Assembly: GCA_036346275.1 (NCBI GenBank)
Contig: CM070715.1
Location: 70,357,667 to 70,421,666, forward strand
Origin: Otatea glauca
Taxonomy: Eukaryota; Streptophyta; Magnoliopsida; Poales; Poaceae
Length of the DNA: 64,000 bases
Direction of reading: 5' to 3'
Part shown: positions 10,831 through 24,022 of the stretch, piece after piece
Numbering within the stretch: position 1 is the first letter of the stretch
How the letters are laid out: each line of letters starts with the position of its first letter
Translations under genes and position numbers: made by a program
The notes under the pieces: model-generated
What the model saw: the letters and a program-made list of their open reading frames with translations, nothing else
Database searches by the model: none
Told to the model about the DNA's origin: nothing

Positions 10831-12082
10831 GTAATTTTTACATTGATCATGTTGAACCCCGTTTTGCAAATGCTATATTTTTTAAATTACTGTATGTTAT
10901 TTTATACTTAGAATTACTTTCAATTAATTTGGGAGACTAGCTCTTCAACCCAATTGGATTATTCTTATTTTGTCATTTGTATACCATGATTATTTGTCAC
11001 CCTAGGTTGGATAATTATTAGTTGGTTACTAGGAGATACCAACGTGGGTTGGTTAGATCGTGTGTAGTTGCTTAGCATTGTCATGTATAATTGATGTCTT
11101 TTGAAATTTCAAAATTTAATTTGACTAATGGAATTTGGAACATGTTTATGGAAGGGTGTGCCATGTGTTGTCACACAATGATGTTGAGTTGTTGATGGCA
11201 TGTGTTGCACGATAATAAACTGAAGTAGTAAATGATTTAGATAGGGGCAAGTGGCAAGGGGCTGTATGCCATGGTGGGTCTGTGTGACATTTTGGTTGAT
11301 GTGAAAGTCTTGCCTCGATCGATTAAGGACTTAACCTTGCAAGCCATTGAACTGGGCTAATATGCAAACACATGTCTGGAATGGGATAGACATAACTCAG
11401 TAAGTTATCGAGTCTTGACATATGATGCCTCCGGTGGAGGACCGAACTGTGTGTGTGGTTAGGGAGGGTGTGTGTGCAGTGGCCTCATATCTTGAACAAG
11501 GATTATTCCTGGTCCAACGATTAGTCTCTCCTATTCTTCTGCTCTATGTGAGGGAAAGAATAGTGAGTTCAAGTTTATCAGGAGAATCTATGTTTGGATA
11601 GAGTTTTTGAAATATTTTGTTATGATCTTCTTAGTCGCACATCGATGGATACGTGTAATAGCCGACATTATAAGATTTATCGTATCTTGTGCGTAAAGTG
11701 TATAACCTCTACAAATTGTAAATCTATTTGGATAGCCGTGTCTCTGGTTATGGACAATGCTCGGGAATTTCAGTCAAGGCTTATATTATATAAAATAAAA
11801 TTTAGGAAGGAAGGCTGTGTGCCATTGGATGTGATGAAATTTGATTAGGGATGTATGCCAGTTTATTCTTGAGAAATACCTGAATGTTATTTATTATTGC
11901 TATTTTTTACTGTCATTTCAATCTATTTATTGTATTTATTTGTAAATACTCCTTTATTGCAAAATAATCATGTAAGCATTTCATTTGGAATAAGCCTTGC
12001 ATATAATTATATTAGACTTGCATTTTGTGCACAACTTGTTGAGTGCTTTATGTACTCACCCTTGCCGCAACAACATCATCAG

Positions 12083-12141
12083 TTGAAGAGGAGTCTACAC
12101 CTGCATTAGAGGAAGAGTATCAGGAGGAGGCGAATTTCTAG
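12083..12141 (+). other. Exon-3-like segment, copy B3
   Basis: Acceptor CATCATCAG, then two bases and 18 codons (acidic, VEEESTPALEEEY after joining) to TAG at 12139-12141. Confidence 0.45.
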
Positions 12142-12424
12142 GATGCGAACATTATCAGTTGCTTGTGGTATATTGATGGGTTATTTACTATGTTTTTGTT
12201 CTACTATAGTTTTATCTATTATAGTTGAGCCATGTGTGGTATAATAATGTAAAGTCGACCATAAGGTCAATCAACTATCTATTATTTAATAAATGGAGTC
12301 TTTTATTATATTTCTGTTGTGTATGATTGTGACATTCATCTATGTTGCCGTTGTGTGTACTAGCGTGATCTTAGACTAATGCGATATAGACAGAAGGTCT
12401 GGATTGCATATTCGGGTCCCGACG

Positions 12425-12699
12425 AATACCATGTATGAAGATGGAATAGCCAGAATAGTTGATATACATTGCTTGAGTCTAGGAAGGCATATATAAAGAA
12501 CAATATGACTGGAGACAAGTCAATCTACTAGAGATATGGAAGAGACCATATCGGATATAAATCATAATCGATTCTATTCTATCTCTAATAATCTTGCCAT
12601 AGAATTCGTGTACTCTAATATTTCTTACTAGTTGTGCTGCAGCGGCCGAATTCACAGAAAAATAGCTGAAGCACAGGAGTGAACCGAGATGAGTATACT
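12425..12699. other. Unassigned spacer
   Basis: AT-rich, includes TATATAAAG near 12492. Possibly an LTR fragment of the base-layer element. No coding motif. Confidence 0.3.
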
Positions 12700-12774
12700 A
12701 TTGGATTTCTCTATTGTGGCCGACCCACACTCGTCCCTTATGTCGAATAACACCCTCCAACAGTTGGTAGTGAG
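12700..12774 (-). pseudogene. Ty3/gypsy integrase N-terminal fragment (base-layer element)
   Basis: On the minus strand the sequence directly left of the copia element reads YQLLEGVIRHKGRVWVGHN, the stretch found just before the integrase zinc finger in chromovirus polyproteins. It continues the RNase H fragment at 32782-33181 once the copia element is removed, and has the same strand and order. Further downstream the frame decays. Confidence 0.65.
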
Positions 12775-14258
12775 TGTTGGAGTATGCCCTAGAGGAAATC
12801 ATAGAGATGATTATATTTCCTTTTGTTCATGATTTAGTATCTTGTACCTTGAATATCGCCACCGGCTGATCCTAAATTATACTGTCAAGCTCTTGGGTCC
12901 TTACAATATCTCTCTTTGACTAGTCCTGACATAATATCATTATTATTTATTAGCAAGTATGTGACTTGTTTGTGAAACTCTATATATGACTTTGTGATGA
13001 TTATTCTAAAGTGATCCCTAGTCGATAAACATATAAGGACACATGAATAGACTAGCATATGTATTGGTTGATGACCATATTTCACGGGTCATGGATATAG
13101 AGATATCAAACAAATAATATGGACACATGTTAGAGAACAAGGAGTTGGATCGACCCACCTTGAGACACTACGAGAATGTTGTAATCTTACTTGTTATTAG
13201 TTGGTCTCATATATAATGTGTATGCTATATCTTGAGGTTGACGCATGTACTTGAGATGTGTAATGACTTACATAGGGATTGCCAAACACTACTGCGTAAC
13301 TGGGTAGTTATAAAATTGCCTTTCGGGTTTGTCGTGAAGCATGCTGCGAGGCATGGTCGATCAAGATAGGATTTGCCCCTTCATACAATGGGAAAGATAT
13401 CTCTAGACCTTTCGAATGGTCGGATTCCAGAAATATATAGCCATGCTACTCGAGGTTAAAGAGTTAACCATAGTCGAGGATTCTAAGTCACGTAATCGAG
13501 AAAGAGTGGTCAAGCTAACTAATCAAGGATGGCACATACTCATCTTGAGTTTGACCGATATCATGAGGCAAAGGGAAATGCACATAACTAAGCATTGTTA
13601 AGGTTCGTCCGATGTGATCTTTACATATACTCGGGAGTTGGCACGTCTTGTTAGGGGCCGCTACGGATTAATGGTCGAGTAAGAGTACTCAGACCATGTC
13701 CAAGTTTATGTCTACCTATAGGGTCGCACACTTAAAGGGTTGGGACTTAATTCAGATGGTGATCTAAATTATAATGGTTTTCAAGTTTTTAATGGGCCTC
13801 TAATGTAGAGACCCATTGTGAGGCGTCTATATAAAGGGAGGGTGTGGTGGCTTTACGGTTAAGAGACACCATAAGAATTTAGAATTCTCAAAACCCAAGC
13901 CGCCACACCTCCTTCATCCAAAACCGCGCAGCCTGCGATAGCATTCCGGCGCGTGGCGTCCCTGCCCCATAGGTGTGGATACCTTGGAGGCATTACTGTC
14001 AAGCTTCAATAATAGGATGATTTGCAACCTGTGATGGTGACGAGGACGATCCGCAACCTGTGACTGTCATAAGGAGCTGTTGGAGGAGGCACGAGGCTAG
14101 TACTGCTACAACTGCACCAATATGCTACATCGACTCTACTTTCACTATGAGTATGCGCGTCTAGTGGTAATTTCGTGATCTATAACTTGTAGTGGTTCCT
14201 TGGTTACGCAGTAGAAAATTTTGAATTTTTGCTAGCATAGCCTACCCATTCTCCTTCA
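12775..14258 (+). repeat. 5' LTR of the copia element
   Basis: 1484 bp, TGTTGGAG..CTCCTTCA. TATA box at 13828-13836 (TATATAAAG) after GGCGTC. The 3' LTR copy lacks about 75 bp present here near 12860-12930 and has an ATT repeat at that site. Confidence 0.9.
13828..13836 (+). promoter_or_regulatory. TATA box of the copia 5' LTR
   Basis: TATATAAAG followed by GGAGGG. The same box is found in the 3' LTR near 32398. Confidence 0.7.
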
Positions 14259-14259
14259 G

Positions 14260-14271
14260 TTGTATCAGAGC
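14260..14271 (+). other. Primer binding site of the copia element
   Basis: TTGTATCAGAGC, one base different from TGGTATCAGAGC, the complement of the 3' end of initiator tRNA-Met. It lies directly after the LTR end CTCCTTCA. Confidence 0.8.
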
Positions 14272-15568
14272 CGCCCTCTCAAGTTTTAGAGTCGGAATAG
14301 ATGCATATGGTGATATGCGGTAGTAGTAGATGTGATCTATTGCTGTTTTGTTGGTCGTTCTATTTGATACATTGGTTTTGGCACTAATGAATTAGATTGA
14401 TTCATGTTCGGTGGTCATAGATGGGTTCAAGATCATTGTTTTGTGATCGTGCTGTTGTGGTCGTATCACTACTTATCCCTACCAGTTGATTTCCACCATC
14501 GGGGTAGACCGTGAAACATAAACCCACATGAAGCACTCGAAGGTCAATAGGATTGATCGAAACAGATATGTGGTCAGAAATAGGGTTGATATGATTAATC
14601 CAAAGGGATTTCCATGGTCGGATTCATATATTTGATATGTGTTTTTCGAAGAGGTTTCGGGACTACCGTATGCGTATAACGCCTTATAATTTGTTGCGAG
14701 TTCACATCATTCGGTAGAATGCAATTTTATGAGTAACTTGTTTTTGCAGGATTGATGTGAATAGTATGGCCCCTTGTGTATATAATGCATCTGTGTAATT
14801 TTCATAGCCTGCGTGTCATAATTTATTTCAGCCCAAGGCTGTCTATATCTGTATAACGGCCTGTGTGTCGACTTGTGAAGTTTTTACGCTCCTTGTAATT
14901 TATTACTAATGCTATTAGGAGTAATAGCTTAGTGGTAGTACTTGGAGGACTCGATCACTTGGAGGCATGATGAACAGAAAATGTGGCGATGGAGATCACG
15001 ATGTGAAGGGCCAAACTATGTCATAGTTAATATGATTATCTATGATTGCTTTTATGTTCCAGTTTATTTATTTATATGCATGTTATATAGTTGTTCTGAA
15101 TGCTTTTAACATGGTAGAAGTAAATATCCCTCACGGAATATCAAGAAAAATTGATGCCCTCTCAATTAGTTGCACCATCCAATATCATGTAAATTATGGT
15201 AGGTCTGCTAAAGTAGGGTGTCATTAACTTTTCTTGATTAGATGGGTTTGTTTCGGACACTCACATGCATAGTATTGGTTACACTTGACAAGGTCATCAT
15301 AACGGTTATGGACCTTGGGGCATATAGATGCCACCCAACAACAAGAGTCATATAGAGAAATAATTAGTAAGGGGCTGCTTACCAAATTCATTAGCCTTCC
15401 AGCAGTGACGTTAAAGTTCACTAGTAGACTAATTAATTGTGTGTCTTGAATCACTAAGTATCATAAGAGGGATATGGAATTTAGTGGGAGTATCTTTATT
15501 AAATTGTTTAATACAAGTTATTTTTCATAAATGTTAGTCTCTGTTTTTTGCATATATTTTTTGCCTTA
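14272..15568 (+). other. Untranslated leader of the copia element
   Basis: About 1.3 kb without a coding motif between the PBS and gag. Long leaders are usual in BARE/RIRE1-type elements. Nothing else seen. Confidence 0.5.
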
Positions 15569-16435
15569 GATTAGGGCACCACCTACTGCTACACCCACTT
15601 CCATTTTTGCATTATGTTCGATAATTAAAAAGGAAGAGCTTAATGGAATGAACTTTGTGGATTGGTCCCACAACCTGAGAATTATTCTCAGGAAAGATAA
15701 AAAGGAACACGTTATAGAGCAACCAATTCCAGATGTGCCTAATGAGATTGCCACTAATGATGTTAAACCCTCTTACAAAAAGGCAAGCGATAAGTCCCTC
15801 GATGTCAGCTATCTCATGCTTGCTGCTATGAACTCAGACCTTCAGAAGAAGTTTGAGAAAATAGAGGCCAACGATATGATCGTAGCATTCAAGGGTATGT
15901 TTGAGACTCAGGTTAGGATTGAGAGATATGAGATCTCAAAATCCTTGTTTGGATGTAAGCTAGCCAAGGGTAGTCTGGTGAGTCCTCATGTAATCAAGAT
16001 GGTTGGTTACACAGAGCTTGAAAAAACTTGGTTTTCCCCTTAGACAAGAGTTGGCTACTAATTGATTCTTGTGTCGCTCCCTCCAAGCTTCGGACAATTT
16101 ATTATGACTTTTCGTATGAATGGAATGGATAAAAATCTCACCAAGCTATATATGATGCTCAAGACAGCCGAGGATAACATTAAGAAAAGCACTAGTCATG
16201 TGATGACGGTGTAGAAAAGTACTAGCTTCAAGAAAAAGGCTAAGACTAGAGGAAAAGGCAAGGCTAAAACTTTGGATAAGATCCCCAGCAACAAGCCTAA
16301 GCCTAAGCCCAAGTCTGGCCCTACTTTAGAGAGTGAATGCTTCTACTGCAAAGAGTCAGGCCATTGGAAGAGGAAATACCAAAAGTACCTGGCAGATTCG
16401 AAAAAAATGGTGGAGCTAAGTCATCCACTTCAGGT
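15569..16435 (+). pseudogene. gag: copia gag (degenerate)
   Basis: Capsid-nucleocapsid protein of the copia element. The N-terminal region has the family pattern LNGMNFVDWSHNLRIIL and LEKTWF-like motifs. The zinc knuckle near 16339 reads CFYCKESGHWKRKY: the first two Cys and the His are kept but the last Cys has become Tyr (TAC). The open stretch at 15648-16043 ends at a stop and the reading frame changes afterwards (Lys-rich segment at 16220-16330 with a TAG). The start is probably upstream of 15648, since the frame is open from about 15569. Non-functional. Confidence 0.75.
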
Positions 16436-19300
16436 ATTAATGTTATAGATGTATTTGTTACTGATTATCCTATTAACTCTTGGGTATTTGATACCGGATC
16501 GGTAGCTCATATTTTCAATTCGATGCAAGGGTTGATAAGAGTAGGAGTGTTGCAAGATGCGAGGTTAATCTCCATGTCGGGAATAAAGCAAGGGTTGCTA
16601 TATTGGCCGTTGGGACCTTGCTACTATATTTACCTTCAAGATTTATTATAGAATTAAATAATTGTTATTATGTTTTAGCATTAAGTAGAAATATTATCTC
16701 TGCCTCATGTTTGTTGGTAGGGGGTTATAATTTCATTATTGAGGATAGTGGTTGTTCAATAATTTTGAATAAGATGTTTTATGGCTATGCTCCTGTTATG
16801 AACGAGTTATTTTTTTTAATCTTGATGATGCACATATCTATAATATTGATGCTAATAGGCTTCGGCCAAATGATTTGAATCCTACTTACTTTTGGCATTG
16901 TTGCTTGGGCCATATTTGTCAGGAATGCACAATGAAGCTCCATATAGATGGTCTTCTAAAATAATTTGATTTTGAATCATTTGAAACATGTGAGTCTTGT
17001 GTACTTGGTAAGATGACCAAGACACCTTTCATCGGGCATTGTGAGAGAGCATCTGACTTATTGGAACTTGTACATACTGATGTGTGTGGATCAATGAGTA
17101 TGACAGCTAGAGGTGGTTTTCAGTACATCATTACTTTTACAGATGACTATAGTACATACGGTTATATCTACTAGATGAGGCACAAGTTGGAAACTTTTGA
17201 AAAATTCAAGAAATTCCAGAATGAAGTACAAAATCAACATGGCAAGAAAATCAAGTTTCTATGATCTGATCGTGGAGGCGAATATTTGAGTCACAAGTTT
17301 AATGATCATCTAAAGATTTGCGGAATTGTTTTACAACTTACGCCTCCGTGCACGCCTCAAACAAATGGGGTGTCTGAGCTACATAATCGGACCTTGTTAG
17401 GTATGGTTTGGTCAATGATGAGTCAGTTAGATCTACCACTATCTTTTAAGAGTTACGCTTTAGAAACTGCAGCTTTCACACTAAACAGGGTACCATCTAA
17501 CTTTGTAGATAAGATACCACGTGAGATGTGGATTAGGAAGAGTCCCAGTTTGTCTTTTCCAAAAAATTGGGGTTGTGATGTTTATGTTAAACGTCAGACG
17601 TCCGACAAACTCACACCCAAATCTGATAAATACTTTTTCGTAGGATATCCTAAGGAAACATTAGGATATTACTTCTACAACTGAGAAGATGGAACGTTTT
17701 TGTCGTTCAAAATAGTATCTTTCTAGAGAAAGAGTTTCTCTCACAAAGGCAAGTGGAAGAACAGTGCAACTTGAAGAAGTTCGAGAGACTCCACTCGGGG
17801 AGGACTTCGTTAGAGACACCCCTGTTAGGGAGAATCTGGTAGTAGAACCCGTAGTCAAGAAAACTCTAGTTGGAGGGACCCCGGTAGAGGAGGCACTAAT
17901 GCCACGTAGGTCAGACAGGCCATGCAAAGTACCTGCTCGGTATTTGTGTGATATATTGTTGTCGAATAGCGATGAGCCTACAACTTATAAGGAAGCGATG
18001 ATGTGCCCAAGCTCTAAGAAATAGCTTGGAGCCATGAGATCTGAGATAGAACCTATGGGTGCTAATCAGGTTTGGAACCTAGCCGATCCGCCTGACGGCG
18101 TAAAAACGATCAAATGCAAATGGATCTATAAGAAGAAGATTGATTTGGATAGAAATATTCACATCTATAAATATCAACTTATCGCAATGGGGTTTCGACA
18201 AGTTCAAGGAGTTGACCACAATGAGACTTTCTTTCCGGTAGCGATGCTTAAATCTGTACGGATAATTCTAACTATTGCTACATATTTCGATTATGAGATA
18301 TGGCAAATGGATGTCAAAATGACTTTCCTCGATGGAAACCTAAGTGAGTATATGGCATGGTACATCCTGAGGGTTTTGTTGATCCAACGAACGCTAATAA
18401 AATATGCAAATTTCATAAATCCATTTATGGGTTGAAGTAAGCATCTCGGAGTTGGAATATTCGTTTTGATGAGATAGCCAAAGGGTTTGGCTTCATCAAG
18501 AATATAGAAGAACCTTGTGTTTACAAGAAGGTTAGTGGGAGTGCACTTGTAATTCTGATCTTGTATGTAGATGACATATTATTGATTGGGAATGATATTC
18601 CTATACTGGAATCTATTAAGGCCTCACTGAAAAATAGTTTTTCTATGAAGGATTTAGGAGAAGCAGCATATATCTTGGGTATAAAAGTCTATAGAGATAG
18701 AAAAAAAGCTAATTGGATTAAGCTAGAGTACTTACATCGACAAGATATTGAATCGGTTCAACATGCAGGATGCCAAGAAGGGGTTCTTGCCTATGTCGCA
18801 TGAAATACGTCTTAGCAAGACTTAGTGTCCTTCGACTACTAATGAGCAAGACCGTATGAATAAGATTCCAAATGCTTCGGCCATAAGTTCTATCATGTGC
18901 GCTATGTTATGTACTCGACCTGATTTATCATATGCTCTAAGTGTTACGAGCAGATACCAGTCTGATCCAGGTGAAGGTCACTAGACAGTAGTTAAAAACA
19001 TTCTTAATTACTTGAGAAGGACCAAGGATGTGTTCCTAGTTTATGAAGGTGAGGAAGAGCTCGTTGTAAATGGTTATACCGATGCAAGCTTCCAAACCGA
19101 CAACGATGATTATCATTCGCAATCTGGATTTGTATACATTTTGAATGGAGGAGCAGTGGGTTGGAAAAGTTTCAAGCAACACACGGTTGTTCATTCTATG
19201 ATGGAAGCAGAGTACATGCTGCTTCTGAAGCTGCAAAGGAGGGCGTTTGGATAAAAAATTCATTTATGAACTGGGTGTGGTCCCAAGTGCCTTCAGCCCA
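16436..19300 (+). pseudogene. pol: copia pol: protease, integrase, RT, RNase H (degenerate)
   Basis: Domains in order. Aspartic protease: WVFDTGSVAHIF, catalytic DTGS near 16490. Integrase zinc region: WHCCLGHIC and CESCVLGKMTK near 16894-17020. Integrase core: HTDVCGSM near 17074, SDRGGEYLSHKF near 17265 and GVSELHNRTLL near 17370, so D, D and E are recognisable. RT: CKWIYKKK and QMDVKMTFLDG at 18115-18340, and the YVDDILLIGN catalytic motif at 18561-18600. RNase H: GYTDASFQTD and SQSGFVYILNGGAVGWKS at 19060-19170. The integrase-before-RT order defines Ty1/copia. In-frame stops (for example TAG at 17173-17175 and TGA before SDRGGEY) and shifts throughout inactivate it. Confidence 0.85.
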
Positions 19301-19548
19301 ATGAATCTTTATTGTGATAATATTAGAGCCATTACGCAAGCTAAGGAGTAAGGACCCATCAAAAGTTCAAACACATTCTCAGCGCTAGCATCTTATACAC
19401 GAGATTGTGAATAGAGGAGATGTAAAGATATCCAAAGAGCACACGGATTCAAATTGCTAATCCGTTGACAAACCCTATTCCACAACCAAAACATGAGGTA
19501 CACACAAGAGCTGTGGGTATTAGATGCTTAAATGATTGACTCTAGTGC

Positions 19549-19559
19549 AAGTGGGAGAC
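19549..19559 (+). other. Polypurine tract of the copia element
   Basis: AAGTGGGAGAC immediately before the 3' LTR start, at the place expected for plus-strand priming. Confidence 0.7.
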
Positions 19560-20009
19560 TATTGGAGATATGCCCAAGAGGCAATCACAGAGATGATTAT
19601 ATTTTCTTATGTTCATGATTTATTATCTTGTTCCTTGAATATTATTATTATTATTATTTATTAGCAAGGATATGACTTGTTTGTGAAACTAAATAAGACT
19701 TTGTGATGTTTATTCTAAAGTGATGTACGGACCCGAATCCACTGATTCGAACCCACTGTGTTTACCGCACTAGTCCCAGGATCAACGCTAGTGCACACAG
19801 CTCAACATCGGTACACATCACATCATACTCAACGATAATAGAATAATAGTTCATTTATTTATATAGCTAAATGTATGATCTTATGACGGACTTACATTAT
19901 TAAGCCACGTAGGGCAAGACTGGAAATATAAGCTAATAATTAAGCAGCGGAAAGTAGAAAACGTAGATAGCTCATCAGTTCACCACAGGCAACCGACAAG
20001 GCTCGGACC

Positions 20010-20065
20010 CTAATGACTCGTGTCTTCCTGGACTTCCTCTTCCAACACAGGTGTAGATTCTTCAA
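20010..20065 (-). other. Exon-3-like segment, copy A3
   Basis: Acceptor ATCAACAG on the minus strand, then 56 nt to a TAG stop (20010-20012), in phase with the 81-nt cassette. Confidence 0.45.
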
Positions 20066-21259
20066 CTGTTGATTATTGTTGTTTGGCAAGGGTGAGTACT
20101 TAAGCACTCAACAAGTTGTGCACAAAATGCAATTCTATATATCTATATGCAAGGCTTATTCCAATGGATAGGCTATCATGGCTATTTTGCAATAAGCAGC
20201 ATTTATGAACAAATATAATATTTAGATTGTAAAGACTTGTAAAACAAATAGCAATAATAAATAGATTCAGTATTTCTCAAGTAAACAAAGTTTCCAATCC
20301 TAAGTCAAATTCCATCTTCCACATGGCATTCCGCCATTCCAACCAAATTGTCCATTTAATTAAGCTAACCCTTAATCGTAATTCCGAGCATTGCTCAATA
20401 CATGAGCACGGCTATCCGAATAGTTTTACACTCTGCAGAGGTTATGCACTTTACCCACGTGATACAACCAAACACCACCAAGGCGAGTGATTATAACAAA
20501 GCCTTTACAATGCGCTAGCTTAACCCGATACTACCCGCTAAGGTTTCAACATCGGTGGACTGGTTACCACATCCAGGGCCCCTCTTGCGCCATGTGAATT
20601 ACTCCATAACTCGAACTCACACCGACCACGATAGTACCAAAATTAAGACAAAGGTAAATTACTCACCTAGGTGGCCCATACTGCATATGTGGTTGCATGA
20701 TTAACTCAGGTCAAAGGCTTGCAAGGTTAAGTCCTTAGAGTGATCAAGGCAAGACATCCACATACCCTCCGCCCATCGGGCCCACCTTGGCCTCCTCGCC
20801 CCTTGTCACTTGCCCCAATCTAAATGATTATGACCCGCTTGATTACTAAGCACCACGTGCTATCAACAATTCAACATCGCTATGACATGACTCGCCACAA
20901 CAACTCAATCTCATCGTGTGATCCCACATGACACACAAGTTCATAACATTGTTCCATATTCCATTAATCAAGATTAATTATCAATGATTCCAACACATGT
21001 GATGACGTGGCATGGCTAAGCAACTAATACGATCTAACAATACCATGTTGATTATATTTACTAACCAACTATATTGAACCAATCTAGGGTGACAATGGAT
21101 CATGGCATACAATGACAAGGTAGGGTATAAATCAATCTGGTATATTAGCTAAACCCAATCTAATTTGAACCAGTTGTATACTTGAAATATATGCAATAGG
21201 GTAAAACAAATACAGCAATTTTATAAACATGGGTTCAACATGATCAAAGCACAACTTGC

Positions 21260-21340
21260 CTTGGAATAGGTCCTGATATGGTTCTGAAACTTGCTCTTGA
21301 GTTGCTGGATCTTCCTCCGAAGCGTCGCACAATTCAACGT
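21260..21340 (-). other. Exon-2-like 81-nt cassette, copy A3
   Basis: Minus strand: acceptor GGTATGCGTAG, 81 open nt (motif DASEEDPATQEQ), donor CCAAG|GCAAGT. Confidence 0.5.
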
Positions 21341-22790
21341 CTACGCATACCGAAGGAGAAAAGCAAATAAATACCAAAACAGAGAGCAAATGAACTCCAA
21401 AAATCAAATAAAATTCACCATTAAATAGATCTCAATTTTAATTTTTTTTAGAAATTTGAATCACTCAAATCCGAGTTACGATGCAAAAGATATAGCCTTT
21501 TAAAGTTTGAAATAAATACTGAAATTGCAAAAATCAGAAAATCAGAATTAACAGATTTATTTTTAAATCGAAAACAGATTTATTGCGCAAGCATGACGTC
21601 ATGCTGACGTCAGCCCTGGCCCGAACCAATCAGATGTTGCCACGCGTCTCGGGTGTATGGACCCGATCCACGGCGCAGATCTTCGACCACAGCAGACCGG
21701 CCCACGCCGCGATCGATACCAAGGTTCGACACGCGTCACAAATTGACTGGTCAAACGTGCAGCTTGATCTGATCCGCAGAAGACCGATCGGACGGTCAGC
21801 GATCACTCGCTACGTGGCAGCGTATCAACCGTCAAGTTTAGATCTGACGACCCCGAACTTCTGGATCTGGCGATGGAGACGCGACGGCGGGTTCTTACCG
21901 GTGACGAAGAAGACGACGCGCTACGCGGTGCTCCGGCGAGCTACTGGCGACGAAAAGTTGCCGGTTCAACGCGGCTCGATCCGGCAAACTCGAAGTTGGC
22001 ACCGGTGACGGCGAAGGCCCAACGGCGGCGACGAAACCGAGCGAAAACCCCCCACGGTCCGAACCACCACTCCGGCGAGCTTTTCTGCGCTCACCCCAAC
22101 GTTCCTCGCCAAACGAGTCTGACAAAAGTGCGCGGCTGCTGACGAAGAACCTCGGGCGACGCATCACGACTTTATAGGGTTTAGGGCATCGGAAGGCGTG
22201 CTCAAGGCGGAGTCATTTACGAACGCGGAGATGGCGCGGCGGAGAAGTCCCAGTCGGACACGACGGAGACGATGCAATCCGGCCCTCCACGTGTCGCAAC
22301 GGATGGCCACCAAGCGCTCGACGCGGAGGAATCCGAGGCGTACACGAAACGGACGCCCAATATTCATTAGGGTTTCGGCGCGCCTTCAACCCTTCGATCG
22401 AGATCCTACGACTACGGCGATTGCTTCCAGAAGCGGTTCGACGCAGGCACAGTACTGGGCTTGGCCCATTACTGTTCCTTGCGAATTTCCGGGTTTTATT
22501 AATTAAAACAATTCCAGAAATTCCTTTAATTACTTTTAGGCAAATAAATAATCAGGAAAAATCACAGAAAAATCTCAAAAATACTTTGAGACATTCTGGA
22601 CTCAAATAAAATATTTTTGGCAAAACTTTATTTTAACTTTGCACAAATTTAAATAGATTTGAACAAAAGGTCAATATTCTTAATTTAAAATTAATTCAAA
22701 TAAATCCAAAAAAATCCAAATAAATTCCAGAAAATCATAAATGCACATTTAAGCAATAAATAATATTTGGCAAATTTTTGGGTTGTTACA

Positions 22791-22805
22791 AACCTCCCCC
22801 CCTTA
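22791..22805 (-). other. Polypurine tract of the Tekay element
   Basis: Minus-strand AAGGGGGGGGAGGTT directly before the 3' LTR start TGTAACAACCC. Confidence 0.85.
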
Positions 22806-22832
22806 ACTGAATCTCGACCTCGAGATTTAGGG

Positions 22833-23255
22833 CTAACTAGAGAACAAGTTCGGAAATTCTGACTTCAAATCTTCTTCACGCTCCCAGGTTGGTTCACTTT
22901 CGGAGTGGTTGCTCCACTGAACTCTGCAAAAGTGAATAGACTTGTTTCTGGTCTTGCGTTCCATAACATCCAAAATTCTGACCGGTTGCTCTTTGTAAGT
23001 CAAATCTTCTTGCAACTCTATTGCCTCCAACGGGGTTTGTTCTGCTGGCACTCTGAGGCATTTCTTGAGCTGCGACACATGGAATACATCATGCACTCCT
23101 GCCAAAGACTGAGGCAACTCTAACTGATAAGCTACTTCTCTTGACACTGTAATCTTGAATGGACCAATATATCTTGGTGCAAGCTTCCTTTCACATGAAA
23201 CCTTTAGCACCCTTAAGAGGGGTAACCCTAAGGTACACATAGTCCTCTGGTTCAA
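22833..23255 (-). pseudogene. pol: Tekay integrase C-terminus with chromodomain
   Basis: C-terminal end of the polyprotein. The integrase GPY-type module reads ERKLAPRYIGPFKI and LPQSLAGVHDVFHVSQLKK, followed at about 22982-22836 by a chromodomain: VRILDVMERKTRNKSI and VQWSNHSESEPTWEREED. The aromatic residues and the W..EPTWE core are present. In chromoviruses this domain is thought to steer integration to modified histones. The overlapping upstream frame (23523-23191) carries the preceding part, so one frameshift lies near 23220. Confidence 0.85.
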
Positions 23256-23559
23256 AACTCAAATCTCGGCGTCGGTTATCTGCGTAACTCTTCTGCCTTG
23301 ACTGCGCTATCTTCAATCTCTCTCTAATCATCGCAACTTGACTTTCTGCCTCTTCGAGGATATCTGGTCCAAATACCAAACGCTCTCTTGTTTCATTCCA
23401 ATTTAACGAAGTACGACAAGCACGTCCATACAACGCCTCAAATGGTGACATCTGCAAGCTAGCTTGGTAACTATTATTGTAATCAATTCGCATATGGCAA
23501 ACATTTATCCTGTGATGTAGCATAGGCTAAAGCACAAGCTCTCAACATATCCTCTAAAA

Positions 23560-24022
23560 TCGATTTACTCTTTCGGTCGACCATCCATGCGGGTGATATA
23601 TGTCAGATCAAATTGAGACGAGTCCCCATTGCTTCATGCAACTTGTTCCAAAATCTTGAGGTGAATTGGGTACCTCTGTCCGACACAATCTTCTTAGGCA
23701 CTCCATGCAAACATACAATCCTTGACATGTACAACTCTGCTAAACGGTCTCCCGAGTAAGTGGTCTTCACTGGGATAAAATAGGCGACCTTGGTTAGACG
23801 ATCCACAATAACCCAAATGGAATCGTAACCTCTCTGAGTCTTAGGTAAACCGGTGATAAAATCCATTCCGATTTCCTCCCACTTCCATTCCGGAATTTTC
23901 AACGGCTGCAACAAACCGGCTGGTCTCTGATGCATGGCTTTTACCCTCTGACATACGTCGCATAAAGCAACATGCTCCGCTACTTCACGCTTCATATTGG
24001 GCCACCAAAATCTCTCTTTCAA
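23560..24022 (-). pseudogene. pol: Tekay integrase catalytic core
   Basis: Reads MKERFWWPNMKREVAEH, then CDVCQRVKAMHQRPAGLL (the two zinc-finger Cys), IGMDFITGLPK (first Asp), DRLTKVAYFIPV, and SDRGTQFTSRFWNKLHEAMG (second Asp). Past 23603 the frame is lost; the region expected to hold the catalytic Glu (HPxxDGR..ERVN-like, near 23560-23600) is only recognisable with indels. Confidence 0.85.

Larger units (their letters stand above)
9667..12424 (+). repeat. Solo LTR of a Tekay-like family (copy B3)
   Basis: Starts TGTAACATCCTAA and ends GGGTCCCGACG (family end CCCGACA with A to G change). Length is 2758 bp. Flanks AATGA (9662-9666) and AATAC (12425-12429) match at three of five positions, so the TSD is only weakly supported. 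It aligns along its length with copies B1, B2 and B4, and has the same architecture as the Tekay LTR: a GC-rich leader, a T-rich segment, the 81-nt cassette, and the TGAGTGCTTTATGTACTCACCC segment. No internal region is present. Confidence 0.8.
19724..22790 (-). repeat. 3' LTR of the Tekay element (copy A3)
   Basis: 3067 bp. In minus orientation it starts TGTAACAACCC and ends GGGTCCGTACA. TATA at 22170-22176, GTAAGA donor after 21899, the 81-nt cassette 21260-21340 and the exon-3-like segment 20010-20065 are all present. Confidence 0.95.

Noticed and set aside
13000..13060. Second insertion near GTGATCCCTAGTCGA in the copia 5' LTR
   Set aside because: This is the uninterrupted reference for the Tekay insertion site in the 3' LTR, not a break.
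19640..19664. ATT microsatellite as an independent repeat feature
   Set aside because: Short, and explained as local slippage at a deletion in the copia 3' LTR.
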